Origin: Olsenella_K sp050953285
Lineage (GTDB): Bacteria > Actinomycetota > Coriobacteriia > Coriobacteriales > Atopobiaceae
Length of the DNA: 64,000 nucleotides
Direction of reading: 5' to 3'
Assembly: GCA_050953285.1 (NCBI GenBank)
Contig: JBMNMK010000002.1
Span: 806,001-870,000, forward strand
Both the position numbers and the translations under genes were made by a program. Positions 16,423-24,822 of this stretch are shown in pieces (the first letter of the stretch is position 1; each line of letters begins with the position of its first letter). A model generated the notes under the pieces. That model did no database searches. It was given only the letters and a program-made list of their open reading frames with translations, and was not told where the DNA came from.

Positions 16423-17425
16423 TTTATCACACAAGCGACGTTCCCGTACAACCTATGTGCTGTTCCTTGTCATAGCAGCTATTGCTTGTGCTGTGGCGCT
16501 TGACTTTGCTTTGAATTGGCAGATCAGGCCGCACACGTCTGGACAAGCACGGGGCACCACTCAAGAGGACAACGCAGCTGCTACAACCAATGGCGTCCTC
16601 TCATCAGACGAGTTGGACGTAAGATTCTTGGATGTGGGGCAAGGAGATGCTCTTATCGCCTTCTTTCCCGATGGAAAGACCCTTGTTGTAGATGCAGGCC
16701 AAGACGGAGGACAGGCCGTTGTCGATGCACTTGAGCGCGCGGGGAGAACTCGCATCGACTGGCTGGTTGCCACGCATCCAGACGCAGATCATATAGGAGG
16801 GATGCCAACAATCCTCGATACCGTCGATGTGGGAGATGTTTTTGCTCCTGAGGTCAGCCATACCACCAGGACGTATACCAATTTTCTGACGGCTGTCGAG
16901 CGCAACAACTTATATATACACGCTGCATACGCAGGGAATTCTCTGGAGGAAAACGCCGACTACCAGATCGATATACTCTGGCCGCCCAAGGATGCCTCGT
17001 TCAGTGAAACAAACGATTACTCCATAGTCCTCAAGCTGACCTACAAGGAGACTTCGTTTCTACTGACGGGCGATGCACCCGCGGAGGCGCTTCGTGAAAT
17101 TGGCGAGCAAAACATCGACGTCCTCAAGGTCTCCCATCATGGCTCTGCTTCGGGCATGACCTATGCCTTGGCTCGCAGCCTTCGACCTCGGTTTGCCGTT
17201 ATCAGCTACGGGCTGAACAACGACTACGGCCATCCCACCCAGCTCACGATGGACGCACTCACGAAGGTAGGGACACAGATCTATGGGACCGGTGCGCAGG
17301 GAACGATAACCATCGCCACCGATGGCACGCACATAGATGTATCGACCGAACGCGCAGGAGAAGTCGAGGCCGAGAGCAAGCGCGCCGGATCACGATCAAG
17401 AAACCTCTCCTATGAAGACCGCTAA
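16415..17425 (+). CDS. ComEC-like metallo-beta-lactamase-fold protein with an N-terminal membrane anchor
   Basis: 336 residues. One hydrophobic helix (residues about 13-32) after a basic start suggests export with an anchor. The rest is a ComEC-type MBL domain: FLDVGQGDALIAF, then the metal site HPDADHIGG (His121 to His126), LTGDAPAEAL, and KVSHHGSASG. Proteins with this layout stand alone from the ComEC channel and are predicted extracellular hydrolases or nucleases. Their substrate is unknown. A DUF3006 gene follows, a pairing common for this type. The ATG lies within a strong hairpin. An alternative GTG start at 16457 would cut the basic N-terminus. Confidence 0.83.
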   Translation: MSLLSHKRRSRTTYVLFLVIAAIACAVALDFALNWQIRPHTSGQARGTTQEDNAAATTNGVLSSDELDVRFLDVGQGDALIAFFPDGKTLVVDAGQDGGQAVVDALERAGRTRIDWLVATHPDADHIGGMPTILDTVDVGDVFAPEVSHTTRTYTNFLTAVERNNLYIHAAYAGNSLEENADYQIDILWPPKDASFSETNDYSIVLKLTYKETSFLLTGDAPAEALREIGEQNIDVLKVSHHGSASGMTYALARSLRPRFAVISYGLNNDYGHPTQLTMDALTKVGTQIYGTGAQGTITIATDGTHIDVSTERAGEVEAESKRAGSRSRNLSYEDR

Positions 17426-17447
17426 CGGGCAACCTGAGGAGGCAGGA

Positions 17448-17663
17448 ATGCAAGCTATCGTGGATAGAATTGAAGGCGGTATAGCTGTACTTGAGCTTGA
17501 GGATCAGACATTTGTAAACGTGAGACTCAGCGAACTTCCCGCCGGTACTTCAGCAGGCGATGCCCTTGTCGAGCACAATGACACATGGGAGCTGGCACCT
17601 ACTGTGCGTACACAGCGCAGGCGCATAAACAATGCGCTCATGAAGCGGCTGTTCAGGCGCTAG
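17448..17663 (+). CDS. DUF3006 domain protein
   Basis: 71 residues, small and soluble. It opens with AIVDRIEGGIAVLELED, the hallmark of DUF3006, and ends in a basic tail (RTQRRRINNALMKRLFRR in part). GAGGAGG at 17435-17441 fixes the ATG at 17448. An in-frame ATG at 17412 would overlap the upstream gene. DUF3006 genes are often found beside ComEC-like MBL genes, as here, so the products probably work together, but the biochemical role is unknown. Confidence 0.8.
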   Translation: MQAIVDRIEGGIAVLELEDQTFVNVRLSELPAGTSAGDALVEHNDTWELAPTVRTQRRRINNALMKRLFRR

Positions 17664-17707
17664 AATACAAGACGCAGGTACGAGAGGTTGAAAGGCGGTC
17701 TGGATTC

Positions 17708-19351
17708 ATGGCAGAAGGGCACGACGCACACTCGCAACGATTTGGTCTTAAGCGGGGTAGGTGCGTTGCCCATCATCTTACCCACCGCTATCAGGTAAAT
17801 CTTGTAGGCCAGGGCGCACTGGTAGGACTTGCAGGCGGAGCTGTCGTATCGGCGTACCGCTTTGCGCTCAGCCACGCAGAGTCACTCTTGCGAACGATCA
17901 TTAGCGCCGCCGCAAAGATTCCTTTTGGAATGCTTGGCTGGTTTGTGGTTCTTCTCGCCCTCTGCTTTATTGTGGGCCGACTCATGGTGTGGGAGCCCAA
18001 CACGCAAGGATCTGGCATTCCGCAGGTGGATGCAGAAGTGGCCGCCAAGCTGGACGCCCCTTGGCATCGCGTTCTGTGCGCCAAGTTTGTTGAAGGTACG
18101 CTGTGCGCATTTGGCGGCCTGTCTCTTGGGCGAGAAGGACCATCGGTGCAGCTCGGTGGCATGGCAGGCAAGGGTGTTGCCAAGCTTTTGGGCAGGCGCA
18201 GGGGAGAAGAACGTCTGCTTGTTACCTGTGGCGCGGCGGCCGGCATGTCTGCTGCCTTTCACGCGCCGCTAACCGGCGTGCTCTTTGCCATTGAAGAGAT
18301 CCACAAGGAGTTCACAGCGCCACTCATCATTTCTGTGATGACCGCCTCTGTGGTGTCCGACTTTCTGGTGTCGCAGGTCTTAGGCGTCAGGCCTGTTCTT
18401 GTGCTTTCTTTTCTGAACGACATTCCGCACCGACAGTATGCAGTGGTTTTGCTCATGGGACTATACACGGGTATTTTGGGCGTGCTGCACAACAAAGGAA
18501 TGTTTTATTGCCAAGACAGACTCTATAAGAAGATCCAAAACCACCTGCCGTATGCACGCCTTGCCATTCCGTTTGTACTTTCAGGCATTATTGCATTCAG
18601 TGCGCCAGCGCTTCTGTGTGGCGGCGATGCAATCATAGAGATGCTTCTCAGTCCCAATTCAGTACAGCTGCCGCTGCTTATCATTGTTGGTCTACTCATT
18701 GGAAAATATCTCTTTACCACCTTAAGCTTTGGCTCTGGCGCGCCAGGAGGTACGCTGTTTCCGCTGGTAGTTATGGGTATGCTGTCAGGTGCAGTCTATG
18801 CGTATGGCTACGGCATTGTCATGGGGGAGCCGACAGCCTACATCAACAGTTTTATTGTGTTAGGCGTGGCAGGCCTCTTTGCATCCGTTGTACGAGCTCC
18901 TGTAACGGCCGTCGTTTTGGTTTTTGAGCTCACTGGAAGCCTAGATGCACTTCTTGCAACCTCTATAGTATCCATTATTTCTTATGTAACCGCCAATTTA
19001 CTGAATGTTGATCCATTTTATGAGCATCTTTATGCAAATCTTATTGGCATAGGTGCAAAGAATCCCGAGGTACAAGGCACACCAGGCGAAAAAGAATTGC
19101 AAACATACGTGGTAGGCGCAGGAAGTGCCGCTGAGGGCAAGCTCATCAGAGATATACCGTGGCCCGACGATGTTCTGGTCGTCACAATTGAACGCGGTGG
19201 CCAAGAGATCCTTCCGCGCGGCAACACGCAACTTATGGCTCTAGATACGCTAACGATCATCCAAGGCGTTGAGACTGCAGACGCAACGAATGAGTTTCTA
19301 CGTAATCTTACGCAGACCAATCTGACTGACCAGCAAAGCGCGTTCTCATAA
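17708..19351 (+). CDS. ClC-type chloride/proton transporter with C-terminal TrkA-C domain
   Basis: About 547 residues. The ClC selectivity motifs are all visible: GSGIPQV (101-107), GREGP (141-145) with the gating Glu143, and GSGAPGGTLFP further on. About 11 membrane segments run to about residue 440. The last 90 residues form an RCK_C/TrkA-C ligand-binding domain (LIRDIPWPDDVLVVTIERG), a fusion known for bacterial ClC proteins and likely regulatory. The gating Glu suggests a Cl-/H+ antiporter, which can aid acid resistance. The start is chosen at ATG 17708 after AAAGGCGG. The frame is open further upstream but overlaps the DUF3006 gene. Confidence 0.88.
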   Translation: MAEGHDAHSQRFGLKRGRCVAHHLTHRYQVNLVGQGALVGLAGGAVVSAYRFALSHAESLLRTIISAAAKIPFGMLGWFVVLLALCFIVGRLMVWEPNTQGSGIPQVDAEVAAKLDAPWHRVLCAKFVEGTLCAFGGLSLGREGPSVQLGGMAGKGVAKLLGRRRGEERLLVTCGAAAGMSAAFHAPLTGVLFAIEEIHKEFTAPLIISVMTASVVSDFLVSQVLGVRPVLVLSFLNDIPHRQYAVVLLMGLYTGILGVLHNKGMFYCQDRLYKKIQNHLPYARLAIPFVLSGIIAFSAPALLCGGDAIIEMLLSPNSVQLPLLIIVGLLIGKYLFTTLSFGSGAPGGTLFPLVVMGMLSGAVYAYGYGIVMGEPTAYINSFIVLGVAGLFASVVRAPVTAVVLVFELTGSLDALLATSIVSIISYVTANLLNVDPFYEHLYANLIGIGAKNPEVQGTPGEKELQTYVVGAGSAAEGKLIRDIPWPDDVLVVTIERGGQEILPRGNTQLMALDTLTIIQGVETADATNEFLRNLTQTNLTDQQSAFS

Positions 19352-20020
19352 CGAGGAGCGAATTGCGCCGGAGGAAATAGGAGGAGATTGTGACATGATT
19401 CTGCTTTCATCTCTCTACTTTACATAAGATATATTATCCGCGTTTTATATAATTCGTTGTTAATGAAGGCCAATTATGTACATCAGGTCACGTCGGATCA
19501 CACGCCGCTGCAAGTTCTCATGCTGAGCTCAGCTCTGATCGCATTTGACACCATTTTCTCTACGACCAGAAACCCATGACCATCTAAGATAAGCCCTTAA
19601 AACGGCTTAGAATCGCTCACTTTTTGGACGTGCTCACATGCGACTACAGCATGCTGCGCTGTGGCTTACTTACGGCCGTAATTCCGCTCACATCCACCGC
19701 ATGTCCTGCTCAGCATCTGAAACCTCCTGGCGTACGCGTTGGCAGCTCTTGAGGCTTCTCACGAATGCGCCAGTTAGAATCATGTTGGTGCGGCAAATAC
19801 GCCAGACCCATTGGCATAGTCTTAGTCTGAACGTTCGTCGAACTCTCATTGACAAAGTCCTGCCGTGAGGCAAGTCACGATGCGCATGCGCTTGATTGGA
19901 CATGTGCATGCCATGCAATGCCATAAACCACACTTCCAAGTTTTTGGAATTCTGTCCTATTCTCTCTTTACACTACTCCCCTCTTATAGTACATTTGTTC
20001 GTACTGAAGGGGAGTCGGAA
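19352..20020 (+). other. 669-base gap with no convincing gene
   Basis: Between the ClC gene and the SOS-type gene. The first 150 bases are A+T-rich. TAAGCC/GGCTTA near 19590-19615 forms a small hairpin followed by CACTTTTTGG, a possible late terminator. Frames of 76 (plus, 19638) and 83 residues (minus, 19939) cross 19638-19939, but they lack ribosome binding sites and resemble nothing I know. I see no tRNA. Confidence 0.5.
19985..20004 (+). promoter_or_regulatory. LexA box overlapping a -10 element
   Basis: TATAGT (19985-19990) is a good -10. Overlapping it, AGTAC-ATTT-GTTCG (19988-20001) matches the pattern CGAAC-N4-GTTCG. It shares ATTT-GTTCG exactly with the third LexA box before lexA in this window. 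A LexA dimer bound here would cover the -10, which predicts repression until DNA damage. Confidence 0.65.
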
Positions 20021-20785
20021 ATGGCAAAACAAGGCATTGCGGATGGCATAAGCCGCGCTATATATTCATATATTTGCAGTTCAGATGGGGTAAAGGCACG
20101 TGATATTGCCTCTGCCTTGAAGGTTTCGCATACGCAGGTCAACAGATGTCTCTATAACTCCCCCTTCATCTCAGACCTCTGCTTTAGAGATGAGTCCTAT
20201 AGGTGGTATGGCACCATACAGCAATCTGTTCCCCATGCTGGTATAGAGGTCTTTTCTGGCTGGTATGGCATGGTAGGAGACCTTCTCGCACAGCCAGCAG
20301 ACTCATGGCTGGCAGAACTCAAGCAAGGATGTACACGCATTGGAAGAAATCTCAACGATCAGCGAGGGCTCATCCACTCCTTTGAAGATACTCATGACAC
20401 TATGCTAGAACTCTTCAAAGAGTTGCTTGAATTTGGCGTGGCGTGCAGGGATTGGGAAGTCTGCTTTGAGCTCCGCATTCGACGCGGTCATCGCATAAGG
20501 ATCTACACGGATGTTCTGGTCATAACCCCCGGGTATGCCTTCTCTCTTGAATTCAAAATGAAGGACGCTATTGAAGATCTTGAGCTGTCGCAAGCGGCAA
20601 AGTACGCACCCTATCTAGAAGTTGTCCTGGGCCCAGATTATGAAGTCATCCCTGCGCTGGTACTCACGCGCGCCCAGGATCTCTTTATCCACCAGACACT
20701 TCCTCGCGACTCAGCAGAGATTGCCGTTTGCTCAGGTGACATGCTCTTCAACGTGTTCGACGAATATCTCTCGTTCCTAAAATGA
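20021..20785 (+). CDS. Unrecognised protein: winged helix plus PD-(D/E)XK nuclease-like domain, probable SOS gene
   Basis: 254 residues, soluble. Residues about 8-63 look like a winged helix-turn-helix (AIYSYICSSDGVKARDIA, then VSHTQVNRCLYNS). Residues about 145-200 carry a PD-(D/E)XK-like core: Asp164 in IYTDVLV, Glu177 and Lys179 in FSLEFKMK, then QAAKY (191-195), which fits the QxxxY motif of RecB-like nucleases. Glu150 could be the helix acid. I cannot name the family. AAGGGGAG sets the start at 20021. The LexA box upstream suggests damage induction. A DNA-targeting nuclease for repair or defence is the inference. A purely regulatory protein with a dead nuclease fold is the alternative. 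Confidence 0.72.
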   Translation: MAKQGIADGISRAIYSYICSSDGVKARDIASALKVSHTQVNRCLYNSPFISDLCFRDESYRWYGTIQQSVPHAGIEVFSGWYGMVGDLLAQPADSWLAELKQGCTRIGRNLNDQRGLIHSFEDTHDTMLELFKELLEFGVACRDWEVCFELRIRRGHRIRIYTDVLVITPGYAFSLEFKMKDAIEDLELSQAAKYAPYLEVVLGPDYEVIPALVLTRAQDLFIHQTLPRDSAEIAVCSGDMLFNVFDEYLSFLK

Positions 20786-20813
20786 GAGAGGACAGCACAA
20801 AGCTGCCCTCTCT
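20785..20813 (+). terminator. Hairpin at the end of the SOS-type gene
   Basis: AGAGAGGACAGC and GCTGCCCTCTCT pair with one mismatch around ACAAA, overlapping the stop codon. There is no T-run. It lies between convergent genes and may serve both. Confidence 0.6.
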
Positions 20814-21427
20814 TGACAAATACCCTTACAAGCGCATGTTCTTATCGCCCAGCAGACATCCCGTTTGAGATCCCTGTATTCCGTGGCGCTATGAGGCCTG
20901 TTCTTCCGCCTCATGCGACTCGCGTGGCAAAACCAGGTTCATGATGATGCCCAAGAGCGCAGATGTTGCCATGCCCGGCAGTACGTAATCGCCAATTGGA
21001 ATGGTAATGCCAGACGTCTCCATGCCGACGCCCACAATGATAACCACGGAGGCAATCATGAGATTGCGGTTGTCATCGAAATCAACCTTGTTGGTCACCA
21101 GCATGCGCAGGCCGTTTGACGCGATAAGACCAAACAGCAGCAAGCTGACGCCGCCCATAACTGGTGTTGGGATGGAGCTGATGAATGCGGCAACCTTAGG
21201 ACAGAAGCCACCAACTACCAGCGCAAAGCCCGCTGCGTACCAGAAGACCTGCGTAGCGTAGACGCGCGTCACGCTCATAACACCGATGTTTTCTGCATAG
21301 GTGGTCACGGGAGGTCCACCGAGAAAGCCCGAGATCATAGTAGAAACGCCGTCGCCTGCGAGAGATCGCGGCAGCATGTCACGATAGTCACGACCGACGA
21401 TCTCGCCCACCGCAAGCAGATGGCCAA

Positions 21428-21436
21428 TATGCTCAA
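21428..21436. repeat. Target site duplication, left copy
   Basis: TATGCTCAA, repeated at 22583-22591. Eight or nine bases are duplicated. The ninth cannot be assigned because the element ends are ambiguous by one base. Confidence 0.85.
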
Positions 21437-21462
21437 CTCTCTGTTAGACCAGCATTGACGTA
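21437..21462 (+). repeat. IS terminal inverted repeat (left)
   Basis: Starts CTCTCTGTTAGACCAGC. It pairs with 22557-22582 with mismatches at positions 6 and 18. Confidence 0.9.
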
Positions 21463-22490
21463 GCCGCTCCCTGCCGTTGCCAATAGTCCCAGAAGGGCTG
21501 GGGACGATCGATCATCTGGCGCCTCGTATGCTCGTAGAAGCCGCAGGCGCTCTGGCCGGAAAGCGTCTGAAGCCCGTCTGCGTCCGAGCGCCTTGCCTGC
21601 TCGAGCCAAAGGAACCAGGAGAGGTAGTGGTCCAGCCACTTGGTGGATACGCCGTGGAATGGGGCAAGGAAGATGCGCAGCCTCTGGTGCATCGCGTTGA
21701 CCATGCCAAGCTCGCCGTCCTTCTGCAGGCGCGTGTCGGTGGCGGCATGCTCGGTGATGCCGAGGGCGGGAAGCACGCGCTTGTAGCCCTGATGGGCGTC
21801 GGTCGCCACCCAGGTGCCAGGACCGAGACCCTTGATGGCGTCTCTCAGGGCCTCATCCTTCGGCCTTCCCCTGTCGGCCACGCGGCAGAGCTCGTCTCCG
21901 GCATCATTGGCTCCGCAGATGACGCAGACCTTGAGGTTGGAGATGCCGCGCGCATGGACGGCGCCGCCGTGCTTGTGAGGCTTCCTCGGCATCTTGGCAG
22001 CACTCCTTGCCCTGTTTCCCGTGAGGGACTCGTCGAGGTAGGCGCCGTCTACCTGCCAGGAGACCGAAGGTCCGGTCCTGAAGGCGAGAAGCGAGCGCGC
22101 CATGACCTCGCAGAGTCTCATGCGCATGAACCAGGAGGTCCTGAGGCACACATGGCACGTCTTCGCGCACTGCCTCAGGCTTGAGCCCGAAAGCGTTGCT
22201 TCCACGAAGAGCGCCCAGGTCGTGGCATCGAGCTTCGAGGCGGCGAGCAGGCCCCTGCTCTTGGACGAGAACGTCCTCCCGCACCCCTTGCAGAGCCAGC
22301 GCTGGGAGCCGTCGGCATTGTGCCCTTTCCTGATGAAGGAGGAAGAGCCGCACCGGGGGCATGATCTGGGCGTCGCGCCATCTGCCTGCTTGCCAAGCTC
22401 GCGCGCGACCGCCGCCTTCGTGGCACAGATGAGCTCACGCTTCTCCCCGAGGGAGAGCCCCTCCATCTCATGGAGTATGATGTCCAGCAT
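21444..22490 (-). CDS. IS1595 family transposase
   Basis: About 348 residues. The N-terminal zinc ribbon (CPRCG, then CKGCGRTF) and following helix-turn-helix-like region bind the ends. The catalytic part has the first Asp in SWQVDGAYLDES, a second in WVATDAHQGYKR, and VNAMHQRLRIFLAPF in the place of the third acidic or Asn position. It catalyses cut-and-paste or related transposition of the surrounding element. ATG 22490 follows GGGGACGGG. ATG 22553 in the same frame lies beside the inverted repeat with no ribosome binding site and would add 21 basic residues. The stop is inside the left terminal repeat. Confidence 0.88.
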   Translation of the reverse strand: MLDIILHEMEGLSLGEKRELICATKAAVARELGKQADGATPRSCPRCGSSSFIRKGHNADGSQRWLCKGCGRTFSSKSRGLLAASKLDATTWALFVEATLSGSSLRQCAKTCHVCLRTSWFMRMRLCEVMARSLLAFRTGPSVSWQVDGAYLDESLTGNRARSAAKMPRKPHKHGGAVHARGISNLKVCVICGANDAGDELCRVADRGRPKDEALRDAIKGLGPGTWVATDAHQGYKRVLPALGITEHAATDTRLQKDGELGMVNAMHQRLRIFLAPFHGVSTKWLDHYLSWFLWLEQARRSDADGLQTLSGQSACGFYEHTRRQMIDRPQPFWDYWQRQGAATSMLV

Positions 22491-22556
22491 CCCGTCCCCG
22501 TCTCTTCGATGTTGATGTTTGGCGACATTCATCCTAGGGCGGGGACGGGACATTAT

Positions 22557-22582
22557 TACGTCAACGCTGGTCTAACGGAGAG
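22557..22582 (-). repeat. IS terminal inverted repeat (right)
   Basis: Read on the minus strand it begins CTCTCCGTTAGACCAGC. The TTAG in it supplies the stop codon of the truncated uraA 5' fragment. Confidence 0.9.
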
Positions 22583-22591
22583 TATGCTCAA
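22583..22591. repeat. Target site duplication, right copy
   Basis: TATGCTCAA, identical to 21428-21436, so the insertion has not been followed by rearrangement at either end. Confidence 0.85.
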
Positions 22592-23351
22592 TAACGACCA
22601 CAAGTGCCACGGGAGCAATAAGCGTAATAGCCTTTAGGCTGAACGTTGGCGTGGTTATAGGAGGAAGGCCAATCCAAGGTGCCTCAACAACCGGCGCAAA
22701 GTCCACCAAACCAAGCAACATAGAGACGATGTAGCCCACGATGATGGCCATAAGGATGGGCATGGTGCCAAATAGGCCACCCATGCTTGAAAAAATGATG
22801 GCGGCAAACAACGTGATCAACGCAGCAAGGGCACCAACTGCTTGAAAACTTTCCGTTGAGGAGTTGAGCGCCATATTGATAGCGGTGGCAGAAAGACCAA
22901 CGCCAATAACGACCATAACTGAAGCCACAAGTACCGGCGGAAGCAGCTTATCGAGCCAGCCAGATCCGATAGCTTTCACAATTGCAGCAACGACGATATA
23001 CACCAGACCAGCAACCACGACGCCAGAGAGCGCCATGCTAAGCGAGCCCGTCATGGCCGTTGCAATCAAAAGCGGGCTGATGAACGCAAACGAACTGCCC
23101 AGATAGCTCGGAATTTTGTGCTTGGTCATCAACAGATACACAATGGTACCAATGCCTGAGCACATGATGGCCACATTAGGATTGAGGCCAGTCAATGCAG
23201 GTACCAGCACGGTCGAGCCAAACATGCTCATCATGTGCTGAATACCCAAAGGAATAGCGCGGCCTACAGAGACGCGATCATCCACCCCAATGATCTCACG
23301 CTGCCGTTTTGGCATCGAAACCTCCTTCATTGTCAATTGACATCTCCGCAA

Positions 23352-23389
23352 AGAAGGAGCCGGATGGCACAAGCACTCCGGCCCCTTCT
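23352..23389 (-). terminator. Hairpin between the purine permease and uraA
   Basis: AGAAGGAGCCGGA and TCCGGCCCCTTCT pair over 13 positions with one mismatch and a 12-base loop. On the minus strand a short TTT follows. It probably ends or reduces the nrdR-dut-permease transcript before uraA. Confidence 0.65.
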
Positions 23390-23439
23390 GAATCAGCAAG
23401 ACTCATGAGACCAATGTCTCACAGTCAGTTCATAAACAC

Positions 23440-24753
23440 CTAAACAAGCAAGAAATAGACCAAGAATGCAATGCCTGCAACCCACATAAGCGGCTTAACC
23501 TTCTTTGCCTGGCCCGTGACCAAAGCGATGAGGATATAGCTGATGAAGCCAAGGCCAATGCCGTTAGAAATGGAATAGGTCATAGGAATACCGGCGATGA
23601 TCATGAAGGAAGAGAAGCCCTCCAGAAGATCAGTCCAGTCAATATCTACCACGTCGCCCATCATGAGGAAGCCAACAACAACCAGAGCGCCGCAGGTTGC
23701 AGCAGAGCTGATCATAGTAATCAGAGGCGAGAAGAACGCGGCAATCAGGAAGAGAACACCGGTCATAACGGAGGTAAGGCCCGTGCGTCCACCGTCAGCA
23801 GCACCCGAGCTGGACTCAACGAAAGACGTAATGGAGGAAGCACCAAGGAAGCCACCAACAGCAGCTGCTGCAGAGTCAACGGTCAGGATAGGCTTAATGT
23901 CTTCCACTGAGCCGTCAGGATTCAAGAACTCACCCTGCTTACCGACTGCCATAGCCGTACCCATGGTGTCAAAGAAGTCAGACATCATGAGCGAGAAGGC
24001 AAATACCAACAACGTAGGTGTGGTGAGTGCCTTGGTGATACCCATAACACCATCAGCATCTGTCTGGAAAGGCGCGCCAAATGAGGAGAAATCAAGAGGA
24101 GATACAACGCCGGTCGGCATCTGAGTAACACCCAGAGGAATACCGGCAACCACAGCGATGAGAATGCCCCACAGCAAGGAGCCCTTAACGCTCATAGAGT
24201 ACAGAACAACCGAAGCAATAATGGAGATGATACCGACAATGAAGACCGGGTCATATACATTGCCCAGAGCAACCATAGTGGACTCATTGGCCTCAATGAT
24301 GCCACCATCTGCCAAACCAATCATGCAGATGAACAGACCGAGGCCGACAGAGATGGCGTGTCTTAAAGCAACAGGAATAGCATCCATGATTGCTTCTCTG
24401 AGTCCACAGAGAACGAGAATCAGGATCGCAATGCCCTCGATGAAAATGACAGACATTGCTGCATGCCAGTCTCCGCCCGTCATAGAGACGAGTGTAAAGG
24501 CGACAATAGCGTTGATGCCCATACCAGATGCGCATGCAATAGGCCTGTTCGCAAAGACACCCATGAGAATAGTCATGATGCCAGCGCCGAGACAGGTTGA
24601 GGTAACTGCCGCAGTGGGTGCAATACCAGCCTGCATCAGAAGTGAGGGGTTAACTGCAATGATGTATGCCATTGCAAGGAACGTGGTAAGGCCCGCACGA
24701 AGCTCAGTGCCTACGTTCGATCCCCTCTCGCCCATCTTGAAAAACTTTTCCAT
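23440..24753 (-). CDS. NCS2 family purine permease (AzgA/PbuG type)
   Basis: 437 residues, about 12-14 membrane helices. The AzgA-type motifs are present: GLTTFLAMAYIIAVNPSLL near the start, ASGMGINAIVAFT, MMSDFFDTMGTAMAVG, and SFVESSSGAADGGRTGLTS with the conserved Glu. Members import adenine, guanine or hypoxanthine with protons. GAGGGAG lies before the ATG. It follows dut by about 70 bases on the same strand, and uraA lies beyond, so the stretch forms a nucleobase/nucleotide group. With uraA broken this may be the only intact nucleobase carrier here. Confidence 0.88.
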   Translation of the reverse strand: MEKFFKMGERGSNVGTELRAGLTTFLAMAYIIAVNPSLLMQAGIAPTAAVTSTCLGAGIMTILMGVFANRPIACASGMGINAIVAFTLVSMTGGDWHAAMSVIFIEGIAILILVLCGLREAIMDAIPVALRHAISVGLGLFICMIGLADGGIIEANESTMVALGNVYDPVFIVGIISIIASVVLYSMSVKGSLLWGILIAVVAGIPLGVTQMPTGVVSPLDFSSFGAPFQTDADGVMGITKALTTPTLLVFAFSLMMSDFFDTMGTAMAVGKQGEFLNPDGSVEDIKPILTVDSAAAAVGGFLGASSITSFVESSSGAADGGRTGLTSVMTGVLFLIAAFFSPLITMISSAATCGALVVVGFLMMGDVVDIDWTDLLEGFSSFMIIAGIPMTYSISNGIGLGFISYILIALVTGQAKKVKPLMWVAGIAFLVYFLLV

Positions 24754-24822
24754 TAAGCTATCTCCCTCTCTATTTTCCTAACGCTAGGACCTTCTCCTAC
24801 CGTAAGTAGGTATCTTGTACAC

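Larger units (their letters stand above)
21437..22582 (-). mobile_element. IS1595-like insertion sequence, apparently complete (about 1146 bp)
   Basis: Bounded by 26-base terminal inverted repeats (21437-21462 and 22557-22582) that match at 24 of 26 positions, both beginning CTCTC at the outer edge, and flanked by a direct repeat of 9 bases. It holds one intact transposase gene on the minus strand. Its G+C is visibly higher than the flanking uraA sequence, which fits arrival from a higher-G+C relative. Both the frame and the ends are intact, so it may still be active. Confidence 0.92.
20889..23315 (-). pseudogene. uraA: Uracil/xanthine permease, interrupted by an insertion sequence
   Basis: NCS2 family nucleobase:cation symporter. 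The 5' part (23315-22583) encodes about 245 residues starting MPKRQREIIGVDD, after AAGGAGG, with the family's GIQHMMSMFGSTVLVP. The 3' part (21436-20889) encodes the remainder, including GGPPVTTYAENIGVMSVTRVYA. Between them sits an IS1595-like element. Removing the element and one copy of the 9-base repeat restores the frame through VVVIEHIGHLLAVGEIVGRDY exactly. The 5' fragment now ends four residues into the IS at a TAG in its inverted repeat. Apart from the insertion I see no decay, so the event looks recent. Uptake by this protein should be lost. Confidence 0.92.

Noticed and set aside
19825..19845. GAACGTTC and CGAAC near 19830 as a second LexA box
   Set aside because: The half-sites are not separated by four bases, and there is no promoter at this position.
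19638..19939. Frames of 76 (plus) and 83 (minus) residues
   Set aside because: No ribosome binding site, odd composition, no family resemblance, and they overlap each other on opposite strands.
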